From Deltaproteobacteria bacterium (GTDB lineage Bacteria; Desulfobacterota; Deferrimicrobia; Deferrimicrobiales; Deferrimicrobiaceae), in assembly GCA_021824125.1 (NCBI GenBank), contig JAKALO010000006.1, positions 1 to 45,251 on the forward strand: 45,251 bases of DNA, in the 5' to 3' direction. Shown in pieces: positions 26,877 to 37,951 of this stretch; position 1 is the stretch's first letter, and every line of letters begins with the position of its first letter. The notes beneath the pieces are model-generated. The model saw nothing but the letters and a program-made list of their open reading frames with translations, made no database searches and was not told the DNA's origin. Both the position numbers and the translations under genes were made by a program.

Positions 26877-28141
26877 GGGACGAGGAGCTGCGCAACCTGG
26901 CTGCCGCCTGCGCAAAGTGCGGCACCTGCCGGACGGTCTGCACCCTCTACCCCGAGAGGAAGGCGGAGATCTCGGTCGCGCGCGGAAAGATCGCGCTGAT
27001 CGACGCGGCCCTTTCGGGCAGGGACGGAAACCTCGGGGCGATCGAGGGGGCGCTCTCCGACTGCCTCCTGTGCGGGCGGTGCGAGCGCGCCTGTCCCAAC
27101 CAGGTCCTCGTCGAGGAGATCCTCATGAAGGGGAGGGCCGACATCGCGAAGGAGATCGGCCTGCCCGCCTGGAAGCGGCTCCTCTTCGGGAAGGTGATGC
27201 CGTCACCGGGGATAAGGGCCGCCGCGACGGCCGCCGCGACGGCCGCGCAGAGATTACTCGCGAAGAGCATACCGACCGGGAGCGGCCTCCATTACCGGTT
27301 CCCCGAGGCGTTCGGACTGTCGGGCCGCACGCTCCCCGGGTTTTCCGCCAAGGGGTTCATCGCCTCCCTCGCGCCCGGGGAGGCCGCCACGGGGGACGTG
27401 ATGCTCTTCGTCGGGTGCGTCTTCGACCACGTTTACCCGCAGATCGGAAGGGCCTCCTACGAAACGATGAAGGCATCCGGAAAAGAGATCGCCGTGTTCC
27501 GGGACGCCGCATGCTGCGGTCTCCCCGCGATGGCGTCCGGCGACCGGGATTCCGCGCTCCGGTGCGCCGAGGAGAACGTCCGCAGGCTGCGCGCCGCGGC
27601 GCCGTCCAGCGTCGTCTTCCCCTGCGGTTCCTGCCTGGTCATGTTCCGTCGGAACCTGCTCACCCTCATCCCCGAGACACACCCGCTGCGCGGTGACGCC
27701 GCGTGGGTTTCCGGCCGTTGCATCGATTACGCGAGCTTCATCCTCGATTCGGGGGTCGCCGAAAGCCTCCCCGATCCATCCGGAAGCGGGGGTGACGGGA
27801 AGATCGGGTACCACGACTCGTGCCACCTCTCCGGCACCCTCGGCAAGGGGCGCGAGGCCCGGGAGGTGCTCCGGGCGGCTGCCGGCCCGGCATTCGCGGA
27901 GATGCCGGGCGCCGATCTTTGCTGCGGGTACGGGGGCGCGTTCAACGTCCGGGACTACGCCACCTCCTCCCGGATCGGGGAAAACAAGGTTTCGCTCGCG
28001 GCGAGGGGGGGCACGGGCGTCATCGCCACCGCCTGTTCGGGCTGCATACTCCAGATGCGCGACATGGCCGCACATGTCCAACCCTCAATGCGCGTCGCCC
28101 ACATCGCCGAGTTGGTTTTCGCTTCCCTTTCCCGTCGTTGA
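26873..28141 (+). CDS. Fe-S subunit of a 2-hydroxyacid oxidase, GlcF-like
   Basis: This 422-residue protein carries two N-terminal 4Fe-4S motifs (C13-C16-C19-C23 and C64-C67-C70-C74). Two CCG domains follow ([11 protein letters not shown] and [11 protein letters not shown], with [10 protein letters not shown] and [11 protein letters not shown]). It would take electrons from the FAD subunit encoded just upstream and pass them towards the quinone pool. Translational overlap with the flavoprotein gene supports a complex. No membrane helix is seen. Confidence 0.92.
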   Translation: MRDEELRNLAAACAKCGTCRTVCTLYPERKAEISVARGKIALIDAALSGRDGNLGAIEGALSDCLLCGRCERACPNQVLVEEILMKGRADIAKEIGLPAWKRLLFGKVMPSPGIRAAATAAATAAQRLLAKSIPTGSGLHYRFPEAFGLSGRTLPGFSAKGFIASLAPGEAATGDVMLFVGCVFDHVYPQIGRASYETMKASGKEIAVFRDAACCGLPAMASGDRDSALRCAEENVRRLRAAAPSSVVFPCGSCLVMFRRNLLTLIPETHPLRGDAAWVSGRCIDYASFILDSGVAESLPDPSGSGGDGKIGYHDSCHLSGTLGKGREAREVLRAAAGPAFAEMPGADLCCGYGGAFNVRDYATSSRIGENKVSLAARGGTGVIATACSGCILQMRDMAAHVQPSMRVAHIAELVFASLSRR

Positions 28142-28206
28142 CATCCTTCTCCGCGGGATGGTATGAAAATCAATCACCGTTTTGCATCCAGGCGCAGGAG
28201 GGGGGA

Positions 28207-29751
<1,545 letters not shown>

Positions 29752-29761
29752 GAGGAAGACC

Positions 29762-31273
29762 GTGTTCAAGAAAATCCTGATCGCGAACCGCGGCGAGATC
29801 GCCATACGCGTGGTGCGCGCCTGCCGGGAAATGGGGATCCGGTCCGTGGCGGTCTTTTCGGAGGCCGACCGTCGGGCGCTCCACGTCCGGTACTCCGACG
29901 AGGCGCACTTCATCGGGCCGTCTCCCGCGTCGGAGTCGTACCTGGTCATCGACAAGATCATCGACGTGGCGAGGAAGAGCGACGCCGAGGCCATCCACCC
30001 CGGGTACGGCTTCCTGGCCGAGAATCCCAGGTTCGCGGACCGCTGCGAGAAGGAAAAGATCAAGCTCATCGGCCCCTCGGCGTACGCGATGCGCACGATG
30101 GGATCGAAGACGCTCGCCAGGAAGACCGTGCAGGCGGCGGGGGTTCCGGTGGTTCCCGGCACGGTCGAGCCGATCGCGTCCGAGGAGGAAGTCCTCCGTG
30201 TAGCCCGGGAAATCGGGTTCCCGGTGATGCTCAAGGCGACCGCGGGAGGCGGAGGCAAGGGCCTCAGGCTGGTCCGGGAGGAGGAGGAACTCCGCTCCTC
30301 GCTGCGGATGGCGAAGTCCGAGGCGAAGTCCGCCTTCAGCGACGATTCCGTCTACGTCGAGAAATACATAGAAAATCCCCGCCACGTGGAGATCCAGATC
30401 CTGGGGGACGGCCACGGGAACTACGTCCACCTCTTCGAGAGGGAATGCTCGATCCAGAGACGGCACCAGAAGGTGATAGAGGAGTCGCCGTCGGTGATCG
30501 TGACGCCCGCGATGCGGGCCGCGATGGGGAAGGTTGCGATCGAGGCGGCTCGCGCCGTCAAGTACGAGGGCGCCGGCACCTGCGAGTTCCTCGTGGACAG
30601 GAACCGGAACTTTTTCTTCCTCGAGATGAACACCAGGCTCCAGGTCGAGCACCCGGTCACGGAGAGGGTTACGGGCGTCGACATCGTCAAGGAGCAGATC
30701 CTGGTGGCCGCCGGCGAGAAACTCTCCATACGGCAGGACAATGTCTCGCAGGCGGGACACGCCATCGAATGCCGCATCTACGCGGAGGACCCCGACAGGA
30801 ACTTCTTCCCGTGCCCGGGGCTCATCACTTCCCTGCGGACCCCGGGCGGGCCGGGCGTGCGGGACGACTCCGGCGTCTACGAGGGATTCGAGATCCCCAT
30901 CTACTACGACCCGATCATCTCGAAGCTCGTCGCCTGGGGAAAGGACCGTACGGAGGCGATCGCCCGGATGAAGCGGGCGCTCACCGAGTACGTGGTCACC
31001 GGGGTCAAGACGACGATCCCGTTCCACATCCGGGTGATGAACAACCGGCACTTCATCGAGGGGAACTTCGACACCGACTTCATCGACAAGGTGTTCTTCA
31101 AGGAGGAGCAGGAGCGGGAGTTGAAGCACGGGGACGTCGCCGTGATCACCGCGGCGATCCAGCTGTTCCTCGGGGAGCGTAAGAGGGCGATGGCGCAGAA
31201 ATCCGTCGAGGGCGAAGGCCAGGTCTCGATGTGGAAATACTCAACGCGGCCGGGCATCAGGAAACTCGGTTAG
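29762..31273 (+). CDS. Biotin carboxylase subunit of acyl-CoA carboxylase
   Basis: This ATP-grasp enzyme carboxylates the biotin on the carrier protein. The 503 residues start with [15 protein letters not shown]. The ATP-binding [10 protein letters not shown], the metal-site region [16 protein letters not shown] and the C-terminal biotin-carboxylase domain ([17 protein letters not shown]) are intact. It is about 50 residues longer than a typical AccC but lacks the biotin domain, which the next gene encodes. It is thus the front half of a split PccA-type alpha subunit. GTG at 29762 follows GGAGG. Confidence 0.93.
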   Translation: MFKKILIANRGEIAIRVVRACREMGIRSVAVFSEADRRALHVRYSDEAHFIGPSPASESYLVIDKIIDVARKSDAEAIHPGYGFLAENPRFADRCEKEKIKLIGPSAYAMRTMGSKTLARKTVQAAGVPVVPGTVEPIASEEEVLRVAREIGFPVMLKATAGGGGKGLRLVREEEELRSSLRMAKSEAKSAFSDDSVYVEKYIENPRHVEIQILGDGHGNYVHLFERECSIQRRHQKVIEESPSVIVTPAMRAAMGKVAIEAARAVKYEGAGTCEFLVDRNRNFFFLEMNTRLQVEHPVTERVTGVDIVKEQILVAAGEKLSIRQDNVSQAGHAIECRIYAEDPDRNFFPCPGLITSLRTPGGPGVRDDSGVYEGFEIPIYYDPIISKLVAWGKDRTEAIARMKRALTEYVVTGVKTTIPFHIRVMNNRHFIEGNFDTDFIDKVFFKEEQERELKHGDVAVITAAIQLFLGERKRAMAQKSVEGEGQVSMWKYSTRPGIRKLG

Positions 31274-31281
31274 GAGCGGAC

Positions 31282-31782
31282 ATGAGCTACGTCGGGACGA
31301 TCGGGGAGAAGGAAGTGAAGATCGGCGTGCAGGAGGCGGGCGTCGGCCGCTACCGGGTCACGATCGACGGGCAGGAGCACATGGTGGACGCCTGCCAGGT
31401 GATGAGCACCGTCTGGTCCGTCCTTTACGGGACCACCTCTTTCGAGGTGGATGTCCAGGGAAAGGACGAGGAGTTCGAGGTGCTGATCTCCGGCGACTGC
31501 TACAAGTTCACGCTCATGAACGAGCAGCGCAAGGCGCTGATGCGCGCCGGGGGGAAGGGCTCGGTCGGAAAGGCGATGCTCACCTCTCCGATGCCGGGGA
31601 AGGTGGTGAAGCTCCTGGTCGCCGAGGGGGAAGAGGTCAAGGCGGACCAGGGGGTCATCGTGGTCGAGGCGATGAAGATGGAGAACGAGCTCAAGACCGC
31701 CGTCACGGGAAAGGTGAAGGAAATCTTCGTGAAGGAAGGCGAGATCGTCGAATCGGGGGCGAAACTGCTGCTGGTGGAGTAG
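31282..31782 (+). CDS. Biotin carboxyl carrier subunit of acyl-CoA carboxylase
   Basis: The ATG at 31282 follows a TAGGAG site; the ORF-track start at 31231 lies in the previous gene. The 166-residue protein ends in a biotinyl domain with the classic EAMKMEN motif (biotin on Lys132). The first 95 or so residues are beta-rich and resemble the linker (BT-like) region of PccA alpha subunits, which contacts the carboxyltransferase. It therefore looks like the C-terminal half of a split PccA, not a fatty-acid-synthesis AccB. Biotin would be attached by the BirA encoded two genes downstream. Confidence 0.92.
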   Translation: MSYVGTIGEKEVKIGVQEAGVGRYRVTIDGQEHMVDACQVMSTVWSVLYGTTSFEVDVQGKDEEFEVLISGDCYKFTLMNEQRKALMRAGGKGSVGKAMLTSPMPGKVVKLLVAEGEEVKADQGVIVVEAMKMENELKTAVTGKVKEIFVKEGEIVESGAKLLLVE

Positions 31783-31793
31783 GGGAGACGGGG

Positions 31794-33485
31794 ATGGCAC
31801 ACGGGAAGCCGAAGCGGGCCGGAAGCCCGCGCGAACGCGCGGCGAGGGAAGAGTGGGTTCGGGACGTGCTCTCCCCGGCGTTGTCGAAGTCGCCGGAGCG
31901 CAAGGAGCGGTTCGAGAGCACCTCCGGGGCCGCGATCGAACGGCTGTACACCCCCGATCTTCCCGGGGGATTCGACTACCTTGGGGACCTCGGGTTTCCC
32001 GGGGCGTTTCCGTTCACCCGCGGGGTGCAGCCCACGATGTACCGCGGCCGGTTCTGGACGATGCGGCAGTACGCGGGCTTCGGCGACGCCCGGGAGTCGA
32101 ACAGGCGGTATCGATACCTGCTCGAACAGGGACAGACCGGCCTGTCGGTCGCCTTCGACCTGCCCACGCAGATGGGGTACGACTCCGACAACCCGATGGC
32201 GTTGGGCGAGGTCGGAAAGGTGGGGGTCGCGATCGATTCCCTCGCCGACATGGAGGCGCTCTTCGACGGGATCCCGCTGGGGGAAGTCTCCACCTCGATG
32301 ACGATCAACTCCACGGCGGCGGTCCTGCTCGCGATGTACGTTGCGGTCGGCGAGAAGCAGGGCGTTTCCGCGGACCGGCTCAACGGCACCATCCAGAACG
32401 ACATCCTAAAGGAATACATCGCGCGGGGGACGTACATCTTCCCGCCGGTCCCGTCGATGCGGGTGATCACGGACATCTTCGCCTTCTGCAAGGACGGCGT
32501 TCCACGGTGGAACACGATCAGCATATCCGGCTACCACATCCGCGAAGCCGGCTCCACGGCGGCGCAGGAGGTCGCCTTCACGCTGGCCAACGGCATCGCC
32601 TACGTCCAGGCCGCGGTCGACGCCGGGATGACGGTCGACTCCTTCGCCTCGCGCCTGGCGTTCTTCTTCAACGCGCACAACACGTTCCTGGAAGAGGTCG
32701 CCAAGTTCCGCGCGGCGCGTCGGCTTTGGGCGAAGATAATGAAGGAGCGTTTCAAGGCGAGGGACCCGCGCTCATGGATGCTCCGGTTCCACACGCAGAC
32801 CGCCGGCTCGGCGCTGACCGCGCAGCAGCCGGACAACAACGTGGTCCGCGTCACCCTCCAGGCGCTGGCGGCGGTCCTGGGCGGCACGCAGTCCCTCCAC
32901 ACCAACTCGCGCGACGAGGCCCTCTCCCTTCCCACCGAGGACTCGGTGCGGATAGCGCTGCGCACCCAGCAGGTGATCGCGCACGAGAGCGGCGCGGGGG
33001 ACACGGTCGACCCGCTCGGGGGGTCCTACTGCGTGGAGGCGCTCACCACCGCCCTGGAGCGGCAGGCCACGGAGTACATCGGGAAGATCGACCGTATGGG
33101 GGGCGTGATACGGGCGATCGACGCGGGGTACATCCAGAGGGAGATCCAGGACGCGGCGTACAGGTACCAGCAGGAGATCGAGCGGAAAGAGCGGGTCGTC
33201 GTCGGGCTGAACGAGTTCACGATGGAGGAGAAGGCCCCGGGGAAGCTCCTCACGGTCGATCCCGGGGTCGAGAAGGAACAGCGGAAGCGGCTGGCGGACG
33301 TGCGCCGCAGGCGCGACGCCAAGACGGTCCGGGAAGCGCTCGAAAAACTCGGAAAGGCGTGCCGCGGGAAGTACAACGTGATGCCGCCGATCCTGACGGC
33401 CGTTCGCGCCTACGCCACGATCGGGGAGATCTCCGACGTGATGCGCGGCGTGTTCGGCGCCTACCGGGGAAAAGTCACGGTCTGA
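31794..33485 (+). CDS. Methylmalonyl-CoA mutase, catalytic (large) subunit
   Basis: The mutase interconverts methylmalonyl-CoA and succinyl-CoA using adenosylcobalamin. The 563 residues cover the TIM-barrel substrate domain ([44 protein letters not shown]) and stop before the B12-binding domain, so a separate small subunit is needed; none is in the window. Tyr93 in RQYAGF and Arg211 in EYIARGTYI are the residues expected for methylmalonyl-CoA rather than isobutyryl-CoA mutase. Downstream of propionyl-CoA carboxylase it completes most of the propionate-to-succinate route; the epimerase gene is also elsewhere. Confidence 0.93.
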   Translation: MAHGKPKRAGSPRERAAREEWVRDVLSPALSKSPERKERFESTSGAAIERLYTPDLPGGFDYLGDLGFPGAFPFTRGVQPTMYRGRFWTMRQYAGFGDARESNRRYRYLLEQGQTGLSVAFDLPTQMGYDSDNPMALGEVGKVGVAIDSLADMEALFDGIPLGEVSTSMTINSTAAVLLAMYVAVGEKQGVSADRLNGTIQNDILKEYIARGTYIFPPVPSMRVITDIFAFCKDGVPRWNTISISGYHIREAGSTAAQEVAFTLANGIAYVQAAVDAGMTVDSFASRLAFFFNAHNTFLEEVAKFRAARRLWAKIMKERFKARDPRSWMLRFHTQTAGSALTAQQPDNNVVRVTLQALAAVLGGTQSLHTNSRDEALSLPTEDSVRIALRTQQVIAHESGAGDTVDPLGGSYCVEALTTALERQATEYIGKIDRMGGVIRAIDAGYIQREIQDAAYRYQQEIERKERVVVGLNEFTMEEKAPGKLLTVDPGVEKEQRKRLADVRRRRDAKTVREALEKLGKACRGKYNVMPPILTAVRAYATIGEISDVMRGVFGAYRGKVTV

Positions 33486-33572
33486 AGCGGCGCCTGGCCG
33501 ACCCCTGTTCCGCGTGGTTGAAAGGATATATAGTAGGTATGCCCGAAATCAGCCCTTGCGAACGGGAGAAGG

Positions 33573-34550
33573 ATGGCGGAACTGCTCCGGCGGATACTCG
33601 AGGAATGCGAAGGGAGATTCGTGTCCGGCCAGGACATCGGCCGCAGGATGGGAATGTCCCGGGCGGCCGTCTGGAAGCAGGTCCAGGGGTTGCGCCGGCG
33701 GGGTTTCGGCATTGAAGGCGCCCGGGGGGCCGGTTACCGGCTTCTCGGGCGACCCGACGTGATCGAGGAACAGGAACTCTTTTCCCGTCTGTCCCGCACC
33801 GATTTCCGGAAACACTTCGTTTTTTTCCACGTCACCGACAGCACCAACAGCGGCGCGGCGGAGATTGCCGGGAAGGGCGGGGCGCACGGAACGGTGGTGT
33901 GCGCCGACTCCCAGACGGGCGGCCGGGGCAGGCTGGGTCGCAGGTGGGAATCGCCCCCCGGCGTCAACCTATATTTCTCCCTGCTCCTGCGACCCTTTCT
34001 CGACCCCCTGCGCGCCCCGCAGCTGACGCTCGTCGCCGCTATCGCGCTCGCGGCTGCGGTCGAGGAATGTTCGGGGCTCCGGGCGTCTCTGAAATGGCCG
34101 AACGACCTATACCTGGAGGGGAGGAAGGCCGCGGGGATATTGGCGGAGATGTCGGCCGATCCCGACCGTCTCCGACACGTGGTGATCGGGGTCGGGTTGA
34201 ACGTCAACGCGGGGTCACACGACTTCCCGGAGGCGATCCGCGGTAAGGCGACTTCCCTGAAGATCCTGACGGGAAGGACCTTCCGGCGCGTGGAGGTCCT
34301 TGCCCGGTTCCTCGATTCCTTCGCGGATCGCTACGCCGCGTTCCTGTCCGACGGGTTCGGGGCGCTTCTGCCCGAGTGGGCCCGGCGGGACGCGCTTGCG
34401 GGCAAACACGTTTTGTTGCGCTACCGGGAGGAGGAGGCGCGCGGAAAGGCGCTCGGCGTGGACGAGTCCGGGATGTTCCTGTTCCGGAGGGAGGGGTCGG
34501 CACGAACGGAGAAAGTCGTCAGCGGGGAAATACTCGAATTCGGAGGATGA
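33573..34550 (+). CDS. birA: Bifunctional biotin-protein ligase and biotin repressor
   Basis: BirA makes biotinyl-AMP and attaches biotin to carrier proteins. The 325 residues start with a winged helix-turn-helix (residues 1-60; MGMSRAAVWKQVQGLRRRG), so it is the regulatory class. The catalytic domain shows the biotinyl-AMP loop GGRGRLGRRW and KWPNDLYLEGRKAAGIL, followed by a C-terminal SH3-like domain. It lies 87 bases after the biotin-dependent carboxylase/mutase genes; a TATAGT at 33529-33534 in the gap is a possible -10 without a good -35. coaX follows, a common pairing. Confidence 0.95.
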   Translation: MAELLRRILEECEGRFVSGQDIGRRMGMSRAAVWKQVQGLRRRGFGIEGARGAGYRLLGRPDVIEEQELFSRLSRTDFRKHFVFFHVTDSTNSGAAEIAGKGGAHGTVVCADSQTGGRGRLGRRWESPPGVNLYFSLLLRPFLDPLRAPQLTLVAAIALAAAVEECSGLRASLKWPNDLYLEGRKAAGILAEMSADPDRLRHVVIGVGLNVNAGSHDFPEAIRGKATSLKILTGRTFRRVEVLARFLDSFADRYAAFLSDGFGALLPEWARRDALAGKHVLLRYREEEARGKALGVDESGMFLFRREGSARTEKVVSGEILEFGG

Positions 34551-34556
34551 CGCGAT

Positions 34557-35333
34557 TTGCTCCTCGTCATTGACGTCGGAAACACGCACACGGTCCTCGG
34601 TGTCTACGAGGGCGAGAAACTGCTCCACCACTGGCGCGTCTGGACGGACCGCGAGAAGACCAGCGACGAATACGGGATTCTCGTCCGGAACCTTTACGAC
34701 GGCAGCCACTTTTCCTCCCGCGAGATCCACTCGATCGCCATCGCGTCCGTGGTTCCGCCGCTCACCCCGACCATCGTGGAGCTTTGCGTTCGCTACTTCG
34801 GCATCACGCCCATGGTCGTGGGCCCCGGCGTCAAGACCGGCATCTCCATCAAGATGGACAACCCCAAGGAGGTCGGCGCGGACAGGATCGTAAACGCCGT
34901 GGCCGCCTTCGCCATGCACAAGAAGGCCTGCATCGTCGTCGATTTCGGGACGGCGACGACCTTCGACTACGTGTCCGGGAACGGCGATTACATGGGCGGG
35001 GTAATAGCCCCTGGCGCGAACATCTCCGCGGAAGCGCTCTTCCGGCAGGCGTCCAAGCTGCCGCGGGTCGAGATCATGAAACCCCCGACGGTCATCGGCA
35101 AGAACACCGTGGCGGCGATGCAGTCCGGGATCTTCTATGGCTACGTCGCTCTCGTTGAGGGGATCATCGACCGCATAAGGAAGGAGCTCCGGTCGGACCC
35201 CCTGGTGATCGCGACGGGCGGGCTCGCGCGGACCATAGCCTCGGATTCGACCAAAATCCACGTAATAGATGAAAATTTGACTCTCGAAGGGCTGCGTATA
35301 ATATACGAGAGGAACCTCGCGCCGGGGGCCTGA
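34557..35333 (+). CDS. coaX: Type III pantothenate kinase
   Basis: CoaX phosphorylates pantothenate at the start of coenzyme A synthesis; the type III enzyme is not inhibited by CoA. The 258-residue ASKHA-fold protein starts LLVIDVGNTHTVLGVY and carries IVVDFGTATTFDYV, GGVIAPGANISAEAL and IATGGLART. TTG at 34557 follows CGGAGG. The position right after birA is widespread. It ends near an AT-rich stretch inside the gene, and a good ribosome site for the next gene follows. Confidence 0.95.
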   Translation: MLLVIDVGNTHTVLGVYEGEKLLHHWRVWTDREKTSDEYGILVRNLYDGSHFSSREIHSIAIASVVPPLTPTIVELCVRYFGITPMVVGPGVKTGISIKMDNPKEVGADRIVNAVAAFAMHKKACIVVDFGTATTFDYVSGNGDYMGGVIAPGANISAEALFRQASKLPRVEIMKPPTVIGKNTVAAMQSGIFYGYVALVEGIIDRIRKELRSDPLVIATGGLARTIASDSTKIHVIDENLTLEGLRIIYERNLAPGA

Positions 35334-35372
35334 ACCGGGGAGCGATCCATCCATTAGGAGGTACGAAGGAAC

Positions 35373-37457
35373 GTGGATATCCATCAACTCAGAAACGTGG
35401 GAATCATCGCGCACGGAGGCGCGGGAAAGACCACCCTTGCGGAGGCGCTCCTGTTCAACGCCAAGGCGACCGACCGGATGGGACGGGTTGACGACGGGAG
35501 CTCCAATTTCGACTACGATCCCGAGGAGATCCGGCGGAAGATCACCATCAGCACCTCGTTTCACCACTACGGGTGGAACAAGGTGGAGGTGACCCTGGCG
35601 GATACCCCGGGCTATATCAATTTCGAGGCGGACACGCGGGCCTGCCTGCGGATGCTGGACGGCGCCGTGCTGGTGGTGAACGCCGTGTCCGGCGTCGAGG
35701 TCCAGACCGAGAAGATGTGGAAATTCGCCGCCGACTCCGACGTGCCGGTGATCGGGTTCATCTCGAAGATGGACCGGGAGCGGGCGGACTTCGAAAAGTC
35801 GCTCGGGGAGATCTCCGAAATACTCAAGATCAACGCGGTTCCCGTGGTGCTGCCGATAGGAAGGGAAGCCGGGTTCAAGGGCGTCGTGGACCTGTTCCGC
35901 ATGAAGGCGCTCGTCTACAGGGGGGACACGGGCGAGTTCGATGTGGCCGAAATCCCCGCCGACCTCGCGGATGCGGCGAAGAGGGCGCGGGAGAAGCTGG
36001 TCGAGTCGTCCGCCGAGTCCGACGACGCCCTGATCGAGAAATACCTCGAGGGGGCCGAGCTCGGCGAGGACGAGATACGAAAGGGTTTCGCGGCGGGAGT
36101 CGCCGCGAAAAAGTTTCTCCCGGTCCTCTGCGGCTCGGCGCTCCGCAACATCGCCGTCCATCCCCTGCTGGACATGATCAACCAGGTGCTGCCCGACCCC
36201 TCCTACCGGAAGGAGGTCGTCGGCGCCAACCCGAAGACCAAGGCGGCGGAGGCCCGGGCCATCTCCGACAAGGCTCCCTTCTCCGCGCAGGTTTTCAAGA
36301 CCCTTGCCGACCCGTACGCCGGAAAGCTTTCCATCTTCAAGATCTTCTCCGGGACCCTCTCGCCCGACATGTCGCCCCTCAATTCGAGCAAGGGTGCGCA
36401 GGAGCGGATCGGGCAGATCCTGCGCCTCGAAGGCAAGAAGCAGAAGGCCGTCGGATCCGCGTCCGCGGGGGAGATCGTCGCCGTCGCGAAGTTCAAGGAG
36501 ACCTCCACGGGCGACACGCTCTGCGACCCGAAGAACCCGGTCGTGGTCCCGTGCCCCTCCGCGGTCGAACCCGTGATCTCCTTCGCCATCCGGCCGAAGA
36601 CCCGGAACGACGAGGACAAGCTGGGCACGTCCCTCGTGCGGATGATAGAGGAGGACCCCACCATCCGGTTCCGGAAGGAGTCGCAGACCAAGGAGTTCAT
36701 CCTTGCCGGGATGGGGGAGACCCACCTCGAGGTGGTCGTCGAGAAGCTGAAGCGCCAGTACGGCGTCGAAGTCGAGCTTCGCACCCCCAAGATCCCGTAC
36801 CTCGAGACCATAAAGGGGAAGGCCGAGGCGCAGGGCAAGCACAAGAAGCAGACCGGCGGCCGGGGGCAGTACGGGGACTGCTGGATCCGGATCGAGCCGC
36901 TGCCCCGCGGAAAGGGCTTCGAGTACGTCGACGGGATCGTCGGCGGTTCGATCCCGCGGCAGTATATCCCCGCCGTCGAGAAGGGGATCGTCGAGCGGCT
37001 GGCCAAGGGGGTCATAGCGGGGTACCCGGTGGTCGACGTACGCGTCACCGTTTTCGACGGGTCCTTCCACACGGTCGACTCCTCGGAGATGGCGTTCAAG
37101 ATCGCCGGGTCGCTCGCCTTCAAGAAGGCCGCGCTCGAGGCGAAGCCGATCCTGCTCGAGCCCATCGCGGAGATGGAGGTCATCGTACCGGAGGAGAGCG
37201 TCGGGGACATCATCGGCGACCTGAACGGACGGCGAGGCCGGGTGCTCGGCGTGGAAGCCCACGGCAAGAGCCAGGTCGTGAAGGTCCAGGTCCCGCTCGC
37301 GGAGGTGCTCCGGTACTCCTCCGACCTGCGGTCGATCACCTCGGGGAGGGGACAGTTCTCGATGAGGATTTCACACTACGAGGAAATACCCGCGGCGATC
37401 ACGGAAAAGATCATCGCGGAGGCGAAGAAGGAGCTCGGGGAAGAAGAAGAGGAGTAA
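35373..37457 (+). CDS. Elongation factor G-like protein, EF-G2 subfamily
   Basis: This 694-residue protein has the five-domain EF-G layout but altered G motifs. The P-loop is AHGGAGKT (13-20) in place of AHIDAGKT. Switch I has RKITI (55-59) in place of RGITI. The usual DTPGH is DTPGY (77-81), replacing the catalytic His. NKMD is SKMD (131-134). Tyr at the His position is typical of EF-G2/FusA2 paralogues, which are poor or inactive translocases and whose cellular job is unsettled. Domain IV (GGRGQYGDCWIRIEP) is present. GTG at 35373 follows TAGGAGG. No rpsL/rpsG/tuf genes are nearby, unlike canonical fusA. Confidence 0.9.
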   Translation: MDIHQLRNVGIIAHGGAGKTTLAEALLFNAKATDRMGRVDDGSSNFDYDPEEIRRKITISTSFHHYGWNKVEVTLADTPGYINFEADTRACLRMLDGAVLVVNAVSGVEVQTEKMWKFAADSDVPVIGFISKMDRERADFEKSLGEISEILKINAVPVVLPIGREAGFKGVVDLFRMKALVYRGDTGEFDVAEIPADLADAAKRAREKLVESSAESDDALIEKYLEGAELGEDEIRKGFAAGVAAKKFLPVLCGSALRNIAVHPLLDMINQVLPDPSYRKEVVGANPKTKAAEARAISDKAPFSAQVFKTLADPYAGKLSIFKIFSGTLSPDMSPLNSSKGAQERIGQILRLEGKKQKAVGSASAGEIVAVAKFKETSTGDTLCDPKNPVVVPCPSAVEPVISFAIRPKTRNDEDKLGTSLVRMIEEDPTIRFRKESQTKEFILAGMGETHLEVVVEKLKRQYGVEVELRTPKIPYLETIKGKAEAQGKHKKQTGGRGQYGDCWIRIEPLPRGKGFEYVDGIVGGSIPRQYIPAVEKGIVERLAKGVIAGYPVVDVRVTVFDGSFHTVDSSEMAFKIAGSLAFKKAALEAKPILLEPIAEMEVIVPEESVGDIIGDLNGRRGRVLGVEAHGKSQVVKVQVPLAEVLRYSSDLRSITSGRGQFSMRISHYEEIPAAITEKIIAEAKKELGEEEEE

Positions 37458-37930
37458 TGGAAAGCGAACCGCGCAAGATTAAGGTATCCTTGACCGAAGA
37501 TCAGGCGGTGGACGAGTCCGTCCGGGGGTCGCTCCAGACCTATATATCCGGGCTCACCGTGCCGCAGAAGGTGGAACTCGCCATCAAGGGCAACAAGGAA
37601 GTGCGCCAGATCCTCTCCCGGGACCCCAACAAGATGGTGTCGCGGGCGTTGATGGGCAGCCCGCGGCTTACGGAAAACGACGTCATGTCGTTCGTTTCCT
37701 CCCCGCAGACCAACGACGAGGTGCTTCGCCTTATCAGCGATAACCGGGAGCATTCGAGCAACGCCCACGTGGTCCTGATGCTGGTGTCGAACCCCAGGAC
37801 ACCGGTGCCCGTCGCGATGCGGTTTCTCGGTCGTCTCAAGGTGAACGAATTGAACAACCTCTGCCGGAACCGCAGCATCTCGGCGCTCCTCCGGCGGGAG
37901 GCCAAGCGGCTCGCCGTGCGGGCCCGCTGA
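37457..37930 (+). CDS. Unrecognised small helical-repeat protein
   Basis: The ATG overlaps the stop of the EF-G2 gene by one base (TAATG) and gives 157 residues; the ORF-track entry starts far upstream in EF-G2. No named domain is recognised. It is almost all helical, without signal peptide or membrane segment. Short repeated units such as LSRDPNKMVSRALMGSP and MLVSNPRTPVPVAMRFL recall leucine-rich-repeat-variant/HEAT-like solenoids. The C-terminus is basic. Its tight place between EF-G2 and an MglA-type GTPase suggests an adaptor in the same process. Confidence 0.8.
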   Translation: MESEPRKIKVSLTEDQAVDESVRGSLQTYISGLTVPQKVELAIKGNKEVRQILSRDPNKMVSRALMGSPRLTENDVMSFVSSPQTNDEVLRLISDNREHSSNAHVVLMLVSNPRTPVPVAMRFLGRLKVNELNNLCRNRSISALLRREAKRLAVRAR

Positions 37931-37951
37931 CATTCGCCCAGGGGATACTCG

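Noticed and set aside
34215-37262. 1015-codon open frame on the minus strand
   Set aside because: It is antisense to birA, coaX and EF-G2 and has shadow-type composition without recognisable motifs.
35573-37456. Upstream part of the 785-codon frame ending at 37930
   Set aside because: This stretch is an out-of-frame reading of EF-G2. Only the part from the ATG at 37457 is a real gene.
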